A stretch of 64,000 bases of DNA, taken from assembly GCF_018223745.1 (NCBI RefSeq), contig NZ_CP073653.1:1950001-2014000 (forward strand), written 5' to 3'. Under the pieces are notes generated by a model, which worked only from the letters and a program-made list of their open reading frames with translations, was not told the DNA's origin and did no database searches. Positions 39,128 to 48,131 of this stretch are shown in pieces (the stretch's first letter is position 1; every line of letters begins with the position of its first letter). The translations under genes were made by a program, and so were the position numbers. This DNA is from Clostridium beijerinckii (GTDB lineage Bacteria; Bacillota; Clostridia; Clostridiales; Clostridiaceae).

Positions 39128-39290
39128 CAGGCAAGGAAGTAGAATGGCCTCATAGCCTGATATTAGGGCATTCCGCTGATAAACAGAGAACCCAAATCTA
39201 TGATTTGGTGTGAATCGCTTACTCAGTGAGCGCATGCGAGTCAAACTTCCAATTGTGGAAAATAGGCGTGGCCGATGGAAATATTATTTT
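39128..39290. other. GC-richer intergenic block with several inverted repeats
   Basis: Between two convergent genes lies a segment clearly less A/T-rich than its surroundings. Besides the copy B repeat it has a paired structure gaatggcct / agggcattc at about 39142-39174. No ORF is present. It looks like an inserted intergenic element or compound of elements. Confidence 0.5.
39187..39250 (-). repeat. Dispersed two-hairpin repeat, copy B
   Basis: On the minus strand the order is ggaagtttgactc, gcatgcgctca, ctgagt, attcacacc, aaatcatagatttggg. This is base-for-base close to copy A in the rRNA spacer, apart from copy A's internal extra segment, and shares the aaatcatagattt hairpin with the T-box insertion. 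Confidence 0.55.
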
Positions 39291-39322
39291 TTTGATTATG
39301 TCTTAAATCGATAAAAGTAACT

Positions 39323-39847
39323 TTAATTAATTAATAAACTTATTATATTGGTATAAATTTCGGAAGGATTTTCTTTCCATTTAGCACAAATTGAAGTAGC
39401 TTGATTTTTGGATGGAACTGATAATTTTAATTCCATTAATAACGAGTCGTTTTCTACAGCTTTAAGGTTAACAATAAAACTATCGTTTGCACCTAATGTG
39501 TAATCAGAATGTATAGTTAATTCCTTTTTTATAGACTCTATTTTTTCTTTTATATAGTCATTAATAGTAGACATTTTTGAAGGGGATATTCTATCTTTAA
39601 ATAAAGAGAGAACATTATCTCCTTTTTCTGTTAATATCAATAATTTTTTATCATTTACATCATGATATTCAACGAATTTAGATTCCTCAAGCTCTGATAA
39701 ATATTGCTGGAATGTAAAATAATTAATAAAGTTATTTTCAAGAATTATTTCAGTAAGCTGAGTATTTGATATAGGATTTTTTATTGATTTTAAAACATAT
39801 AACATTAATAACTTATTTTCTGCTAATTCTGATGAACTTTCGTACAT
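39323..39847 (-). CDS. DUF4364 family protein
   Basis: A 174-residue protein matching the clostridial DUF4364 pattern: an N-terminal winged-helix-like part (ELAENKLLMLYVLKSIKNPISNTQLTEIILE, FTFQQYLSELEESKFV, LLILTEKGDNVLSLF) followed by an alpha/beta C-terminal domain. The helix-turn-helix suggests DNA binding, but the function is unproven. The start is ATG 39847, seven bases after ggaggt; the upstream in-frame ATGs have no ribosome site. Convergent with the propeller gene. Confidence 0.82.
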   Translation of the reverse strand: MYESSSELAENKLLMLYVLKSIKNPISNTQLTEIILENNFINYFTFQQYLSELEESKFVEYHDVNDKKLLILTEKGDNVLSLFKDRISPSKMSTINDYIKEKIESIKKELTIHSDYTLGANDSFIVNLKAVENDSLLMELKLSVPSKNQATSICAKWKENPSEIYTNIISLLIN

Positions 39848-40014
39848 AATTACCTCCATAATTGATGAAAATCTCCTTTTATTATAACACAAATTTTTTT
39901 TTAGTGAATAGGAGTATATCATAATTTATAAGTTTAAGTTTACTTAATAGCATAAAAAAATATGTAATGCATATAGTTTAAATATAAAATATAAAGTTAA
40001 AAGGAGCATGGAAA

Positions 40015-40776
40015 GTGACGTGGAAGAAAAAGAGAATCGGTATTGACATATTTTTGATTATCTTTTTAGTATTTATATCTATAGGGATTAGCAAAGCGAT
40101 ACAGGCAATGGGTAATATTCAGGAAGAAGATCCTATATATTGTGTTGATACTAATGAAAAAGTTATTAGTTTAACATTTGATATAAATTGGGCAGAAAAA
40201 GATAATTTGAATGTAATATTAGACATATTGGACAAATATAATGTAAAAGGAACATTCTTCATAATGGGGGGATGGGTAAATTACAGCGAGGACAATGTGG
40301 AGAAGCTTAAGGCAATAAAGGAGAGGGGGCATGAAATAGGTAATCATAGCTACAAACATCCTATGTTCACTAAAATAGGAGCAGATAGAATGAAAGAGGA
40401 GATAGAAAAGACTAATGATACAATTGAAAAATATACAGGTGAAAGACCTAAGCTATTTAGGTTTCCAAGTGGAGATTATAATAAAGAGTCTTTTTCAAAA
40501 GTAAGAAACCTAGGATATGTACCAATTCAATGGAGTGTTGATTCTGTAGATTGGAAAGAGATATCTGAAGAAACTGAATATAACAGAGTTATGAAAAACG
40601 TTAAACCAGGATCTATACTTCTTTTTCATAATAATGCAAAGTATACTCCAAATAATTTAGATAGAATTATTAAAGAACTAAAGGATAAAGGATATGAGTT
40701 TAAATCAGTAGGTCAAATGATATATTCAGATAACTATAGCATAGACAATCAAGGGATTCAACATAAAAATAATTAA
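40015..40776 (+). CDS. Polysaccharide deacetylase, PdaB-like
   Basis: A 253-residue NodB-fold deacetylase with an N-terminal membrane anchor (about residues 8-28). Catalytic motifs: LTFDINWAEKD (motif 1 in the PdaB form, lacking the second Asp of TFDD), FIMGGWVNY, the metal histidines in GHEIGNHSYKHP, RFPSGDYN, WSVDSVDWKE and ILLFHNN. PdaB proteins act on cortex or cell-wall glycan during sporulation. The start is a GTG at 40015, eight bases after aaggag. Single gene. Sporulation timing is inferred from the family. Confidence 0.87.
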   Translation: MTWKKKRIGIDIFLIIFLVFISIGISKAIQAMGNIQEEDPIYCVDTNEKVISLTFDINWAEKDNLNVILDILDKYNVKGTFFIMGGWVNYSEDNVEKLKAIKERGHEIGNHSYKHPMFTKIGADRMKEEIEKTNDTIEKYTGERPKLFRFPSGDYNKESFSKVRNLGYVPIQWSVDSVDWKEISEETEYNRVMKNVKPGSILLFHNNAKYTPNNLDRIIKELKDKGYEFKSVGQMIYSDNYSIDNQGIQHKNN

Positions 40777-40881
40777 TATTTATTGAAAATAAACTAGTTT
40801 TTGTATTATAATGGTAATATATGCTAGTGGGAGCATATATTACACAAAATAAAATAATTTCCGATGGAGAGAGGGATTACA

Positions 40882-41532
40882 ATGGATAATTTGATGTTAA
40901 ATAACAAAATTTACCTTGAAGGCAAGGTAACATCTGGATTAGAGTTTAGTCATGAAATGTATGGGGAGGGTTTCTACACTTTTGATTTAGATGTAATGAG
41001 ATTAAGTGATTCAGTAGATAAATTAAATATTACTGTTTCAGAAAGATTACTAAGTGACATAAAGCTTGATGAGGGTGTTGAAATAATTGTTGAAGGTCAA
41101 CTTAGATCTTATAACAAGTTTATTGATGGATCTAACAAGCTAATACTTACTGTTTTTGCAAGAAACATTGAACCATGTCTAGAAAGAAGTAAAAATCCCA
41201 ATGAAATATTTTTAGATGGATACATTTGTAAGGAGCCTATTTATAGAACTACACCATTTGGACGTGAGATTGCAGATGTATTACTTGCCGTAAATAGAGC
41301 ATACAATAAATCAGATTATATTCCAACTATTGCCTGGGGAAGAAACTCAAGATTCTGTCAAACTTTAAATGTTGGAGATAATATTAAGGTATGGGGAAGA
41401 CTTCAAAGCAGAGAATATCAAAAAAAGGTATCTGATAGTGAAGTTGTGAAAAAGATTGCATATGAGGTATCAATCTCAAAAATGGAAAGAGCTAATAAGG
41501 AAGAGAGCACTGGAGAAGAGGGCGCAGTATAG
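40882..41532 (+). CDS. Single-stranded DNA-binding-like protein with two OB folds
   Basis: A 216-residue protein with two OB-fold modules. Residues 1-100 form a divergent OB fold (NKIYLEGKVTSGLEFSHEMYGEGFYTFDLDV, LDEGVEIIVEGQLRSY); residues 115-205 are SSB-like (NEIFLDGYICKEPIYRTTPFGREIADVLLAVNR, IAWGRNSRFCQTLNVGDNIKVWGRLQSREY). No acidic SSB tail of the DDDIPF type is present. This tandem-OB protein is common in clostridia next to housekeeping genes and is distinct from canonical SSB. The start ATG 40882 has gagagagg upstream; the ATG at 40864 lies before it. Terminator follows. Confidence 0.82.
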   Translation: MDNLMLNNKIYLEGKVTSGLEFSHEMYGEGFYTFDLDVMRLSDSVDKLNITVSERLLSDIKLDEGVEIIVEGQLRSYNKFIDGSNKLILTVFARNIEPCLERSKNPNEIFLDGYICKEPIYRTTPFGREIADVLLAVNRAYNKSDYIPTIAWGRNSRFCQTLNVGDNIKVWGRLQSREYQKKVSDSEVVKKIAYEVSISKMERANKEESTGEEGAV

Positions 41533-41621
41533 AATTGTTTATTTAATTAAAATAAATATTCTAAATTCGAAAAAGCTATAAGCATTATGTAACATAAATA
41601 TAGTATTTTTTTTGGTAAATA

Positions 41622-41665
41622 AAAAGGTTTCAATTAATATAGATTTATTGAAACCTTTTATTTAA
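41622..41665. terminator. Bidirectional terminator between SSB-like gene and dapH
   Basis: Hairpin aaaaggtttcaat / attgaaacctttt with A and T runs, between convergent genes. Confidence 0.85.
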
Positions 41666-41758
41666 TTATGAGAAATAACCAGTATATTAACTTTATACAT
41701 CTGATAGGTACTTTCTCAATAATATATTATGTAATTTTGAATTTCTAATAAAAAATAA

Positions 41759-42469
41759 TTACTTTCTTAAGTCATCTAATATTTGAGTTTTATCTTTTGT
41801 CTTGTCATCTACTGCCTTGATTATCTTAGCAGGAGAACCAGCTACAACAACGTTGTCTGGAACATCTTCTGTAACAACAGAACCAGCAGCTACAACGCTA
41901 CCTGCACCTATCTTAACGCCTTCAAGGATTACAGAATTAGCACCAATTAAGGCATTATCGCCAATCATACATGGTTCTTTGCTTGGTGGTTCTAATACTC
42001 CAGCAACAACAGCACCAGCACCTAGATGAACATTCTTACCTAATTGTCCACGAGCACCAACTACAGCATTCATGTCAACCATAGTTCCATCTCCGATTTC
42101 AGCACCAATGTTTATTACTGCACCCATCATTATTACTGCATTTTTACCAATAGTAACCTTATCTCTGATGATAGCACCTGGCTCAATTCTAGCGTCAACT
42201 TCAAGTAAATCTAGCATTGGAATAGCAGAATTTCTCCTATCATTTTCTATTCTAAAGTGTTTTATAAGGTGTTTATTATCTAAAACTATTTTAGTTATAG
42301 AATCAGATTCTCCCATTAGTATATAAAATCCGTTAGAACCGTACCACTCTACATCATTCATTTCAGCATTGCTTAAATCTCCATTAACATAGACTTTTAC
42401 TGGAGTAGATTTTTTTGATTCCTTAATAAATCTAGCAATTTCATAAGGATCCGTTAAATTATATGACAT
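41759..42469 (-). CDS. dapH: Tetrahydrodipicolinate N-acetyltransferase
   Basis: A 236-residue left-handed beta-helix acetyltransferase that acetylates 2,3,4,5-tetrahydrodipicolinate in the acetylase branch of diaminopimelate/lysine synthesis. The N-terminal helix region ([27 protein letters not shown]) and the hexapeptide repeats from [16 protein letters not shown] to [23 protein letters not shown] are typical. The start is ATG 42469, seven bases after agggtg; the open frame further upstream encodes an unrelated hydrophobic stretch and I exclude it. It is divergent from patA-like 42625, the next enzyme in the pathway. Confidence 0.94.
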   Translation of the reverse strand: MSYNLTDPYEIARFIKESKKSTPVKVYVNGDLSNAEMNDVEWYGSNGFYILMGESDSITKIVLDNKHLIKHFRIENDRRNSAIPMLDLLEVDARIEPGAIIRDKVTIGKNAVIMMGAVINIGAEIGDGTMVDMNAVVGARGQLGKNVHLGAGAVVAGVLEPPSKEPCMIGDNALIGANSVILEGVKIGAGSVVAAGSVVTEDVPDNVVVAGSPAKIIKAVDDKTKDKTQILDDLRK

Positions 42470-42624
42470 TATATCACCCTTTCCATTATTTTCGCAATCA
42501 TCCTTATTATAATAAAGATTGAACGCAATTAAAAGGGGAATAAGTAAAAAAACACAAATAGTTTGAATCAATTTTATTAATGAGGTAAAATAAGTTTATA
42601 TTGCAAAACGGGGGCGCATAAATT

Positions 42625-43770
42625 ATGAATAAACAAGTAGAGAAAATACAAATCTCGGGAATAAGAAGATTTGCCGAGAAAGTTAAGAAAGTTGAAGGAG
42701 CAATATCGCTAACCATCGGACAGCCAGATTTTCCTGTGCCAATAGATATATCTGAGGCTATGATTCAGGCTATAAGAGATAATAAAACAGTTTATACATC
42801 AAATGCAGGTGTTGACGAACTTAGAGAAGAAATTTGTAATTACTTAAGAACATTTGATATTGAATATAATAAAGATGAAATATGCATAACAGTTGGTGGA
42901 AGTGAAGGATTATATTCAGTATTATTTGCTGTTATGAATTCAGGAGATAAAATATTAATACCTGGACCTGCTTATCCAGCTTATGAAAATATTTCTATAA
43001 TGATAGGGGCAGATGTAGTAACATATCCTTTAAATGAAGATTTTACATTAAATTTAGATAAAATTAGAGAAAAATTAGAGAATGAAAACATTAAAGTATT
43101 AATGTTGTCATTTCCATCAAATCCTACAGGTGCAATTTTATCTAAGGAGCAAAGAAACGAACTTGTTGAATTAATAAAAAATAAAAATATTATAGTAATA
43201 ACAGATGAAATGTATTCGTCTATAATTTTTGATGATTATTATTCAGTAGCACAGGCAAAGGAAATAAAAGATAAAGTCATATATGTAAGTGGTTTTTCTA
43301 AAATATTTTCTATGACAGGGCTTAGAATAGGTTATGTTGCATGCTGTGAACAGTACATGAAAGAAATAATGAAAGTACATCAATATGGTGTTTCGTGTGC
43401 ACCTTCTATTGCACAATATGGAGTTCTTGAAGGGCTAAAAAAATCTTTAAATGATGTAGAAAATATGAGAAAGACCTTTGAAAGAAGAAAAGACTACTGT
43501 TTGAATAGATTAAGGGATCTTAATTTGGAAGTTGCAGAACCTAAGGGAGCATTTTATATATTTCCTTCAATTAAAAAGTTCAATGTGTCTTCTGAAGAGT
43601 TCTGTGAAAAGTTATTAAATGAAGGAAAGCTTGCTTGCGTACCAGGTACAGCCTTTGGTGATTTAGGGGAAGGATATATGAGAATTTCATATTGCTATAG
43701 TGATGAAATTTTAAAAGAGGCATTTGATAGATTTGAAAGATTTTTAAAACTAAATTTTCCAAATTTCTAA
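42625..43770 (+). CDS. patA: PatA-type aminotransferase, probable N-acetyl-LL-diaminopimelate aminotransferase
   Basis: A 381-residue class I PLP aminotransferase. Markers are LTIGQPDFPVPIDI, YTSNAGVDELREEI, SFPSNPTGAILS, the PLP lysine in VSGFSKIFSMTGLRIGY and the late MRISYCYS arginine. It opens with RRFAEKVKKVEGAISLTIG, as in the PatA/aspartate aminotransferase-like group of Firmicutes. Position next to divergent dapH suggests it transaminates N-acetyl-2-amino-6-oxopimelate, the step after DapH. That specificity is inference; general aromatic or aspartate transamination is possible. The divergent promoters lie in the 155-base gap. Confidence 0.82.
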   Translation: MNKQVEKIQISGIRRFAEKVKKVEGAISLTIGQPDFPVPIDISEAMIQAIRDNKTVYTSNAGVDELREEICNYLRTFDIEYNKDEICITVGGSEGLYSVLFAVMNSGDKILIPGPAYPAYENISIMIGADVVTYPLNEDFTLNLDKIREKLENENIKVLMLSFPSNPTGAILSKEQRNELVELIKNKNIIVITDEMYSSIIFDDYYSVAQAKEIKDKVIYVSGFSKIFSMTGLRIGYVACCEQYMKEIMKVHQYGVSCAPSIAQYGVLEGLKKSLNDVENMRKTFERRKDYCLNRLRDLNLEVAEPKGAFYIFPSIKKFNVSSEEFCEKLLNEGKLACVPGTAFGDLGEGYMRISYCYSDEILKEAFDRFERFLKLNFPNF

Positions 43771-43867
43771 TTAAAGAATTTTAAAAATAATGAAGGGGTA
43801 AATTTTATTAACTTTTCATTTTTATAAAGTCTTTATATAAATAAAAATATATAGGGGGGGCGTCACA

Positions 43868-44185
43868 ATGGGTGAATTTAAAAATGTAACAGCAGTTAAA
43901 AAAGCTAATGTGTATTTTGATGGAAAGGTAACTAGCAGAACTATAATATTTGAAGATGGTGAAAGAAAAACTTTGGGGATAATGTTACCTGGGGATTACG
44001 AATTTGGAACTGGAGATAAAGAGGTAATGGAGATCCTAGGAGGGGCAATGGATGTAAAATTACCAGGTTCAGATAAATTTGATACATACAAAGAAGGAGA
44101 TACTTTTATAGTACCTGCAAACTCTAAATTCAGTCTAATAGTAAAAGAAGTGGCAGATTACTGTTGCTCTTATATTAAAGAATAG
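43868..44185 (+). CDS. ppnP: Pyrimidine/purine nucleoside phosphorylase PpnP
   Basis: A 105-residue cupin of the PpnP (formerly YaiE/DUF1255) family, which phosphorolyses several nucleosides. The motif set is [41 protein letters not shown] and [17 protein letters not shown], full length for the family. A strong ribosome site (aggggggg) is present. It acts in cytoplasmic nucleoside salvage. Monocistronic with a terminator at 44223. Confidence 0.93.
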   Translation: MGEFKNVTAVKKANVYFDGKVTSRTIIFEDGERKTLGIMLPGDYEFGTGDKEVMEILGGAMDVKLPGSDKFDTYKEGDTFIVPANSKFSLIVKEVADYCCSYIKE

Positions 44186-44222
44186 TTAAGGTATTAAAAA
44201 TACTTATAAAGATATAGATATG

Positions 44223-44254
44223 AAAGCATCTGTTTTTACAGGTGCTTTTTTCTT
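44223..44254 (+). terminator. Terminator after ppnP
   Basis: Hairpin aaagcatctg / caggtgcttt followed by ttttt. Confidence 0.85.
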
Positions 44255-44490
44255 CATGGTATGCCGAGCGTGGGAACTTGCTAAACAAAGTAAAAAACTC
44301 AATAACTATCCGAAATAGGCTTAAGTAAATTTAACAGGTAATTCATTATAACTACTTTTCACTGTGTTACGTTGACACAATATTTATTTTTTTGTTAGTA
44401 TTATATCATCAAAACAGAAGATTAAATATTAAAATATGGTGCAAAATATCGCAATGTCTTCAAGCAAGGATTATTATAAAAGGTGAATGT

Positions 44491-44799
44491 ATGAAAAAGA
44501 TAATGAATGAACAATTAATTTATGAAGTACTTTCAGTTGTAGAAGAAATCCCTGAAGGGAAAGTAGCTACATATGGACAAATTGCTATTCTTATTGGCAG
44601 AGACAAAAATGCACGGCTTGTTGGGAAGATTCTTAGTCAGGCAGAATTTTATGGGCAATATCCATGTCATCGTGTGGTAAATCATGCTGGAAGATTGGTA
44701 CCAGGGTGGGATGAACAACGATTTCTGCTATTAGAAGAAGGTGTATCCTTTAAAAATAGTAATCATGTTGATATGAAGAAAAATAAGTGGGAATATTAG
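44491..44799 (+). CDS. Methylguanine-DNA methyltransferase-like protein (DNA-binding domain only)
   Basis: A 102-residue protein equal to the C-terminal domain of O6-methylguanine-DNA methyltransferase. EEIPEGKVATYGQIAILIG and RLVGKILSQ precede the active-site motif YPCHRVVNHAGRLVPG. The alkyl-acceptor Cys is kept, unlike the Trp of alkyltransferase-like (ATL) proteins; the N-terminal domain of Ada/Ogt is missing. It may repair or flag alkylated guanine. The start ATG 44491 follows aaaggtga; the longer upstream frame lacks support. Confidence 0.9.
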   Translation: MKKIMNEQLIYEVLSVVEEIPEGKVATYGQIAILIGRDKNARLVGKILSQAEFYGQYPCHRVVNHAGRLVPGWDEQRFLLLEEGVSFKNSNHVDMKKNKWEY

Positions 44800-44813
44800 G
44801 GTGGAGATGCAAG

Positions 44814-44894
44814 ATGAATGAACAGAATTATTTAAATTCTATTGATTCCCTTTATATAGAATATTTAATAATACAAGTAGATGTAATATTATAA
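44814..44894 (+). CDS. Possible 26-residue small ORF or gene remnant
   Basis: ATG 44814 follows ggtggag by a normal spacing and encodes MNEQNYLNSIDSLYIEY and nine further residues before TAA. It starts 14 bases after the methyltransferase stop and ends at the foot of a terminator hairpin, so it would be co-transcribed. No homology is recognised; it may be the decayed start of a lost gene. Confidence 0.3.
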   Translation: MNEQNYLNSIDSLYIEYLIIQVDVIL

Positions 44895-44935
44895 ATGCTT
44901 ATATCACTTAAAATAAGTAATATAAGCATTTATAA
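44891..44935. terminator. Terminator after methyltransferase gene
   Basis: Hairpin ataaatgcttatat / atataagcatttat with a 15-base loop. Symmetric, probably working on the plus strand here. Confidence 0.7.
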
Positions 44936-44947
44936 TATGTTTCAGTG

Positions 44948-44990
44948 GAATTTAGATGGTTATTATTCTTAGAATCATCCATCTAAATTC
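44948..44990 (-). terminator. Terminator of the asd-dapA-dapB operon
   Basis: Hairpin gaatttagatgg / ccatctaaattc with further internal pairing (attct/agaat), located 44 bases beyond the dapB stop on the minus strand. Confidence 0.65.
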
Positions 44991-45033
44991 CTAGAAACTA
45001 TAGTACAGTTATTTATTTTAATTAGTAACTAAT

Positions 45034-45789
45034 TTATTGAATTCCTATAACATCACTCATGTCATATAATCCAGGTTGAGATACAGAAGCCATATATTCA
45101 CACGCTTTTAGAGCACCAACTGCGAAAACTTCTCTTGAAATTGCTTTATGAGTTAATTCTATTACTTCACCAGTTCCGGCAAAGATAACATCGTGGTCTC
45201 CAATTATACCACCACCTCTAACTGCATGTATACCAATTTCATTTTCTTCTCTTTTGGAATTTCCTTCTCTTCCATAGATGTACTTTGTTGTATCTTCTAT
45301 AGAGTCTTTTATGGAATCAGCAAGCATAATTGCAGTTCCACTTGGAGCATCCACCTTTTGATTATGATGCTTTTCAACTATTTCAATATCATAGTTTCCA
45401 TAGAGTAGAGGAGTTACTTTCTTTAAAAGAGAATTAATTAAATTAATACCAAAAGACATGTTACCTGACCTAAATAGCTTAAGAGTAGTACTCTTTTCAT
45501 CTATTAAAGATAAATCTTCTGGTGTAAAGCCAGTTGAACATATTACTAATGGTTTGTTAGTTTTTTCTGTTATTTCTAATAGACTATGAAGAGCATCAGC
45601 TCTTGAAAAATCTAATAAAACATCATATTGGATGTTTAAATCCTCAGTGCTTTCAAAGATAGGATATGGAGCATTACTTGGAAATTTATCAATTCCAGCA
45701 ACAATCTCTAAGTTCTTAAATTTATCAGCGCACTCTGTAATCATCTTACCCATCTTACCTGAGCAACCATTTAATACTATTTTTATCAT
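45034..45789 (-). CDS. dapB: 4-hydroxy-tetrahydrodipicolinate reductase
   Basis: A 251-residue NAD(P)H-dependent reductase, step after DapA in lysine/diaminopimelate synthesis. The dinucleotide motif is [10 protein letters not shown] (usual GxxGRMG). The active-site region reads [18 protein letters not shown], with catalytic His-His/Lys equivalents, and the C-terminal [15 protein letters not shown] and [18 protein letters not shown] are typical. It is the last gene of the asd-dapA-dapB operon and follows dapA with only nine bases between. Confidence 0.95.
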   Translation of the reverse strand: MIKIVLNGCSGKMGKMITECADKFKNLEIVAGIDKFPSNAPYPIFESTEDLNIQYDVLLDFSRADALHSLLEITEKTNKPLVICSTGFTPEDLSLIDEKSTTLKLFRSGNMSFGINLINSLLKKVTPLLYGNYDIEIVEKHHNQKVDAPSGTAIMLADSIKDSIEDTTKYIYGREGNSKREENEIGIHAVRGGGIIGDHDVIFAGTGEVIELTHKAISREVFAVGALKACEYMASVSQPGLYDMSDVIGIQ

Positions 45790-45798
45790 ATTATCACC

Positions 45799-46677
45799 TT
45801 ATATCAATTTATAATCTAGCAAAGCAGCTTTTAGTATTTCCTCATTGTTATTATCCATTTCACAAAGTGGAAGCCTTAAAGGACCAACATCGAGGCCCAT
45901 AAGATTCATGGCTGTTTTAACTGGGATTGGATTCGTTTCTAAAAATAAAGTATTAGCTAAAGATAATGTGTCTAATTGAATATCTAAAGCTTCCTTAAAT
46001 TTATTAGCTAAACATTTTTCAGCTATTTCATGAACTTTACTTGGAATTATATTAGCTAAAACTGAAATTACGCCTATACCTCCAATAGACATTATAGATA
46101 CAATTTGATCATCATTACCAGAATAAATATCTATAGAATCTCTGCAAAGCGCCTTCATTTGAAGTATTTGGCTGATATTTCCGCTAGCTTCTTTTATCGC
46201 AACAACATTGCTTAATTCAGCAAGCTTAGCTAAAGTTTTAGGTGCAATATTAACACCTGTCCTACTCGGTACGTTATAAAGTACAATAGGAGTATTAACC
46301 TCATCATTTATAGCTTTAAAATGTTTTATCAAACCATTTTGAGTAGTTTTATTGTAATATGGTGTAATAACAAGAAGTCCATCTACTCCAACGCTTTCAG
46401 CATATTTACTCATTGAAATAGCAGCAGCAGTATTGTTTGAACCGGTTCCTGCAATTACAGGAATTCTTTTGTTTATTACATCAACTGTAAATTTAATTGC
46501 ATCTTTTTTCTCTTTTTCTGTCATCGTAGTAGCTTCACCTGTAGTACCACAAATTACAATGGCATCAGTACCTTCTTTAACGTGCCATTCTAATAAATTT
46601 TTAAGTGATTCGAAGTTTATTCCATTTTCATTAAATGGCGTAACTATAGCTACAGCTGAGCCTTGAAATATTGACAT
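45799..46677 (-). CDS. dapA: 4-hydroxy-tetrahydrodipicolinate synthase
   Basis: A 292-residue TIM-barrel aldolase condensing pyruvate with aspartate semialdehyde. Motifs are [30 protein letters not shown], the Tyr in [10 protein letters not shown] and the Schiff-base lysine in [10 protein letters not shown]. The ribosome site and short gap to asd (29 bases) mark an operon. No lysine riboswitch is visible upstream of asd, so control is likely by other means. Confidence 0.96.
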   Translation of the reverse strand: MSIFQGSAVAIVTPFNENGINFESLKNLLEWHVKEGTDAIVICGTTGEATTMTEKEKKDAIKFTVDVINKRIPVIAGTGSNNTAAAISMSKYAESVGVDGLLVITPYYNKTTQNGLIKHFKAINDEVNTPIVLYNVPSRTGVNIAPKTLAKLAELSNVVAIKEASGNISQILQMKALCRDSIDIYSGNDDQIVSIMSIGGIGVISVLANIIPSKVHEIAEKCLANKFKEALDIQLDTLSLANTLFLETNPIPVKTAMNLMGLDVGPLRLPLCEMDNNNEEILKAALLDYKLI

Positions 46678-46706
46678 TCAGATTCCTCCAACTTAATTAC
46701 TAAGAA

Positions 46707-47699
46707 CTATTTATTATCTTTTATCATTATTTCAGCAATTTGAATAGCATTAAGTGCTGCACCTTTTCTTATGTTATCACCAACAACCCATAGGTTTAAA
46801 CCATTATCCACACTAAAATCTCTTCTGATTCTTCCAACATAAACGTCGTCTTTTCCTGAAACTTCAAGAGCAGTTGGATATTTTAATTCGTCTACTTTAT
46901 CATATACAGTTACACCTTGAGTGTTTCCAAATAATTCGAAAATATCTTTTATATCAAATTCAGAATTAAGTTCAACATTGATGCTTTCACTATGCCCATT
47001 AAGTACTGGAACTCTAGCTGTAGTAGCAGTTACTCTTAAATCTGGTTCATGAAGAATTTTTCTAGTTTCTTTAATCATCTTTTCTTCTTCTTTTGTGTAA
47101 CCATCTTCTAAAAATACATCTATATGAGGTAAAACATTACCAGCAATAGGATAAGGGAACTTCTTAGGTGCAACACCCTTAACACCATCTTCTAAATCTC
47201 TTATACCTTGGACACCAGCCCCAGATACTGCTTGGTATGTTGAATAAACTATTCTCTTAATTCCATATTTGTCATGTAAAGCTTTCATTATAGGCATTGC
47301 TTGGATTGTTGAACAATTTGGATTTGCAATTATTCCTTTATGAAGTTTGATATCTTCTGGATTAACTTCTGGTACTACAAGTGGCACCTCAGGGTCCATT
47401 CTCCATGCACTGCTATTGTCAATTACTACTGCCCCATATTGCGCAAAAATAGGTGCAAATTCTGTACTAGCATCTCCGCCAGCTGAAAATAGTGCATAAT
47501 CTATTTTTTTATCTTTTATATTCTTTTCACAAGTTTCTTCAACTACATAATCCTTTCCTCTAAATGATAGAGTACTTCCTTCAGATCTCTTTGATGCAAA
47601 AAGATATAAATTATTTACTGGAAAGTTTCTTTCTTCTAAGATTTCTAAAAATTTTCTACCTACATTTCCAGTAGCCCCAACTATTGCAATATTATACAC
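46707..47699 (-). CDS. asd: Aspartate-semialdehyde dehydrogenase
   Basis: A 330-residue NADP-dependent reductase of aspartyl phosphate. The N-terminal Rossmann motif is GATGNVGRKFLEIL, the catalytic cysteine sits in NPNCSTIQAM, and the block TYQAVSGAGVQGI is present. The later RVPVLNGHSESINVE holds the catalytic His. It is the first gene of the minus-strand operon feeding DapA. The strong site aggaggg precedes the ATG. A possible minus-strand promoter (ttgact, 17 bases, ttaact) lies around 47752-47780. Confidence 0.96.
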   Translation of the reverse strand: MYNIAIVGATGNVGRKFLEILEERNFPVNNLYLFASKRSEGSTLSFRGKDYVVEETCEKNIKDKKIDYALFSAGGDASTEFAPIFAQYGAVVIDNSSAWRMDPEVPLVVPEVNPEDIKLHKGIIANPNCSTIQAMPIMKALHDKYGIKRIVYSTYQAVSGAGVQGIRDLEDGVKGVAPKKFPYPIAGNVLPHIDVFLEDGYTKEEEKMIKETRKILHEPDLRVTATTARVPVLNGHSESINVELNSEFDIKDIFELFGNTQGVTVYDKVDELKYPTALEVSGKDDVYVGRIRRDFSVDNGLNLWVVGDNIRKGAALNAIQIAEIMIKDNK

Positions 47700-48131
47700 A
47701 ATAATCCCTCCTAAATTTATTTATTAATATTTTTATACATACAATTACTATAGTTAAATATTGAATAAATATCAAGTCAATGAGCAAAATAAGTTGAAAA
47801 AAACTATTCATAAAGAATTATTTATTCCATTAATTAGGGGGGAAATGAAATAATGTGTATATTTATGCATATATATGCAAGAAGCTGAAATAATTATTAG
47901 CAGCTATTATGTCGTATAAATATTATAAATTAAATGTAATTTTTGTAAAAATATATTTTTATAGAATAGTAAAGTGATAGAAGGAAATAATATTGGATGA
48001 AAAGATAAACTTTACAATTTATTTTTATAGTGTAATTCAAGTAACTTAGAATTTTTTTATTTCTTTTATTCTTTTCATAAATAAATAAATATCAATAAAA
48101 AACTAATTATTAAGATTGGTAGGGATAAAGA
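47700..48131. other. Intergenic region between divergent asd and sspF-like gene
   Basis: About 430 A/T-rich bases. The only structure is a short hairpin, agctg / cagct, around 47881-47905, next to an 11-codon ORF with a strong ribosome site (aggggg at about 47836) that I do not accept as a gene. No lysine riboswitch or T-box is seen. Confidence 0.4.

Noticed and set aside
42470..42571. N-terminal extension of dapH (hydrophobic 34 residues)
   Set aside because: DapH homologues start at the [14 protein letters not shown] position, which has its own ribosome site agggtg; the extension is untranslated DNA.
47853..47888. 11-codon ORF preceded by aggggg
   Set aside because: Possible leader peptide, but there is no attenuator and it points away from the minus-strand asd operon; chance occurrence is likely.
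47700..48131. Lysine riboswitch upstream of asd
   Set aside because: Looked for the conserved L-box segments on the minus strand; none present.
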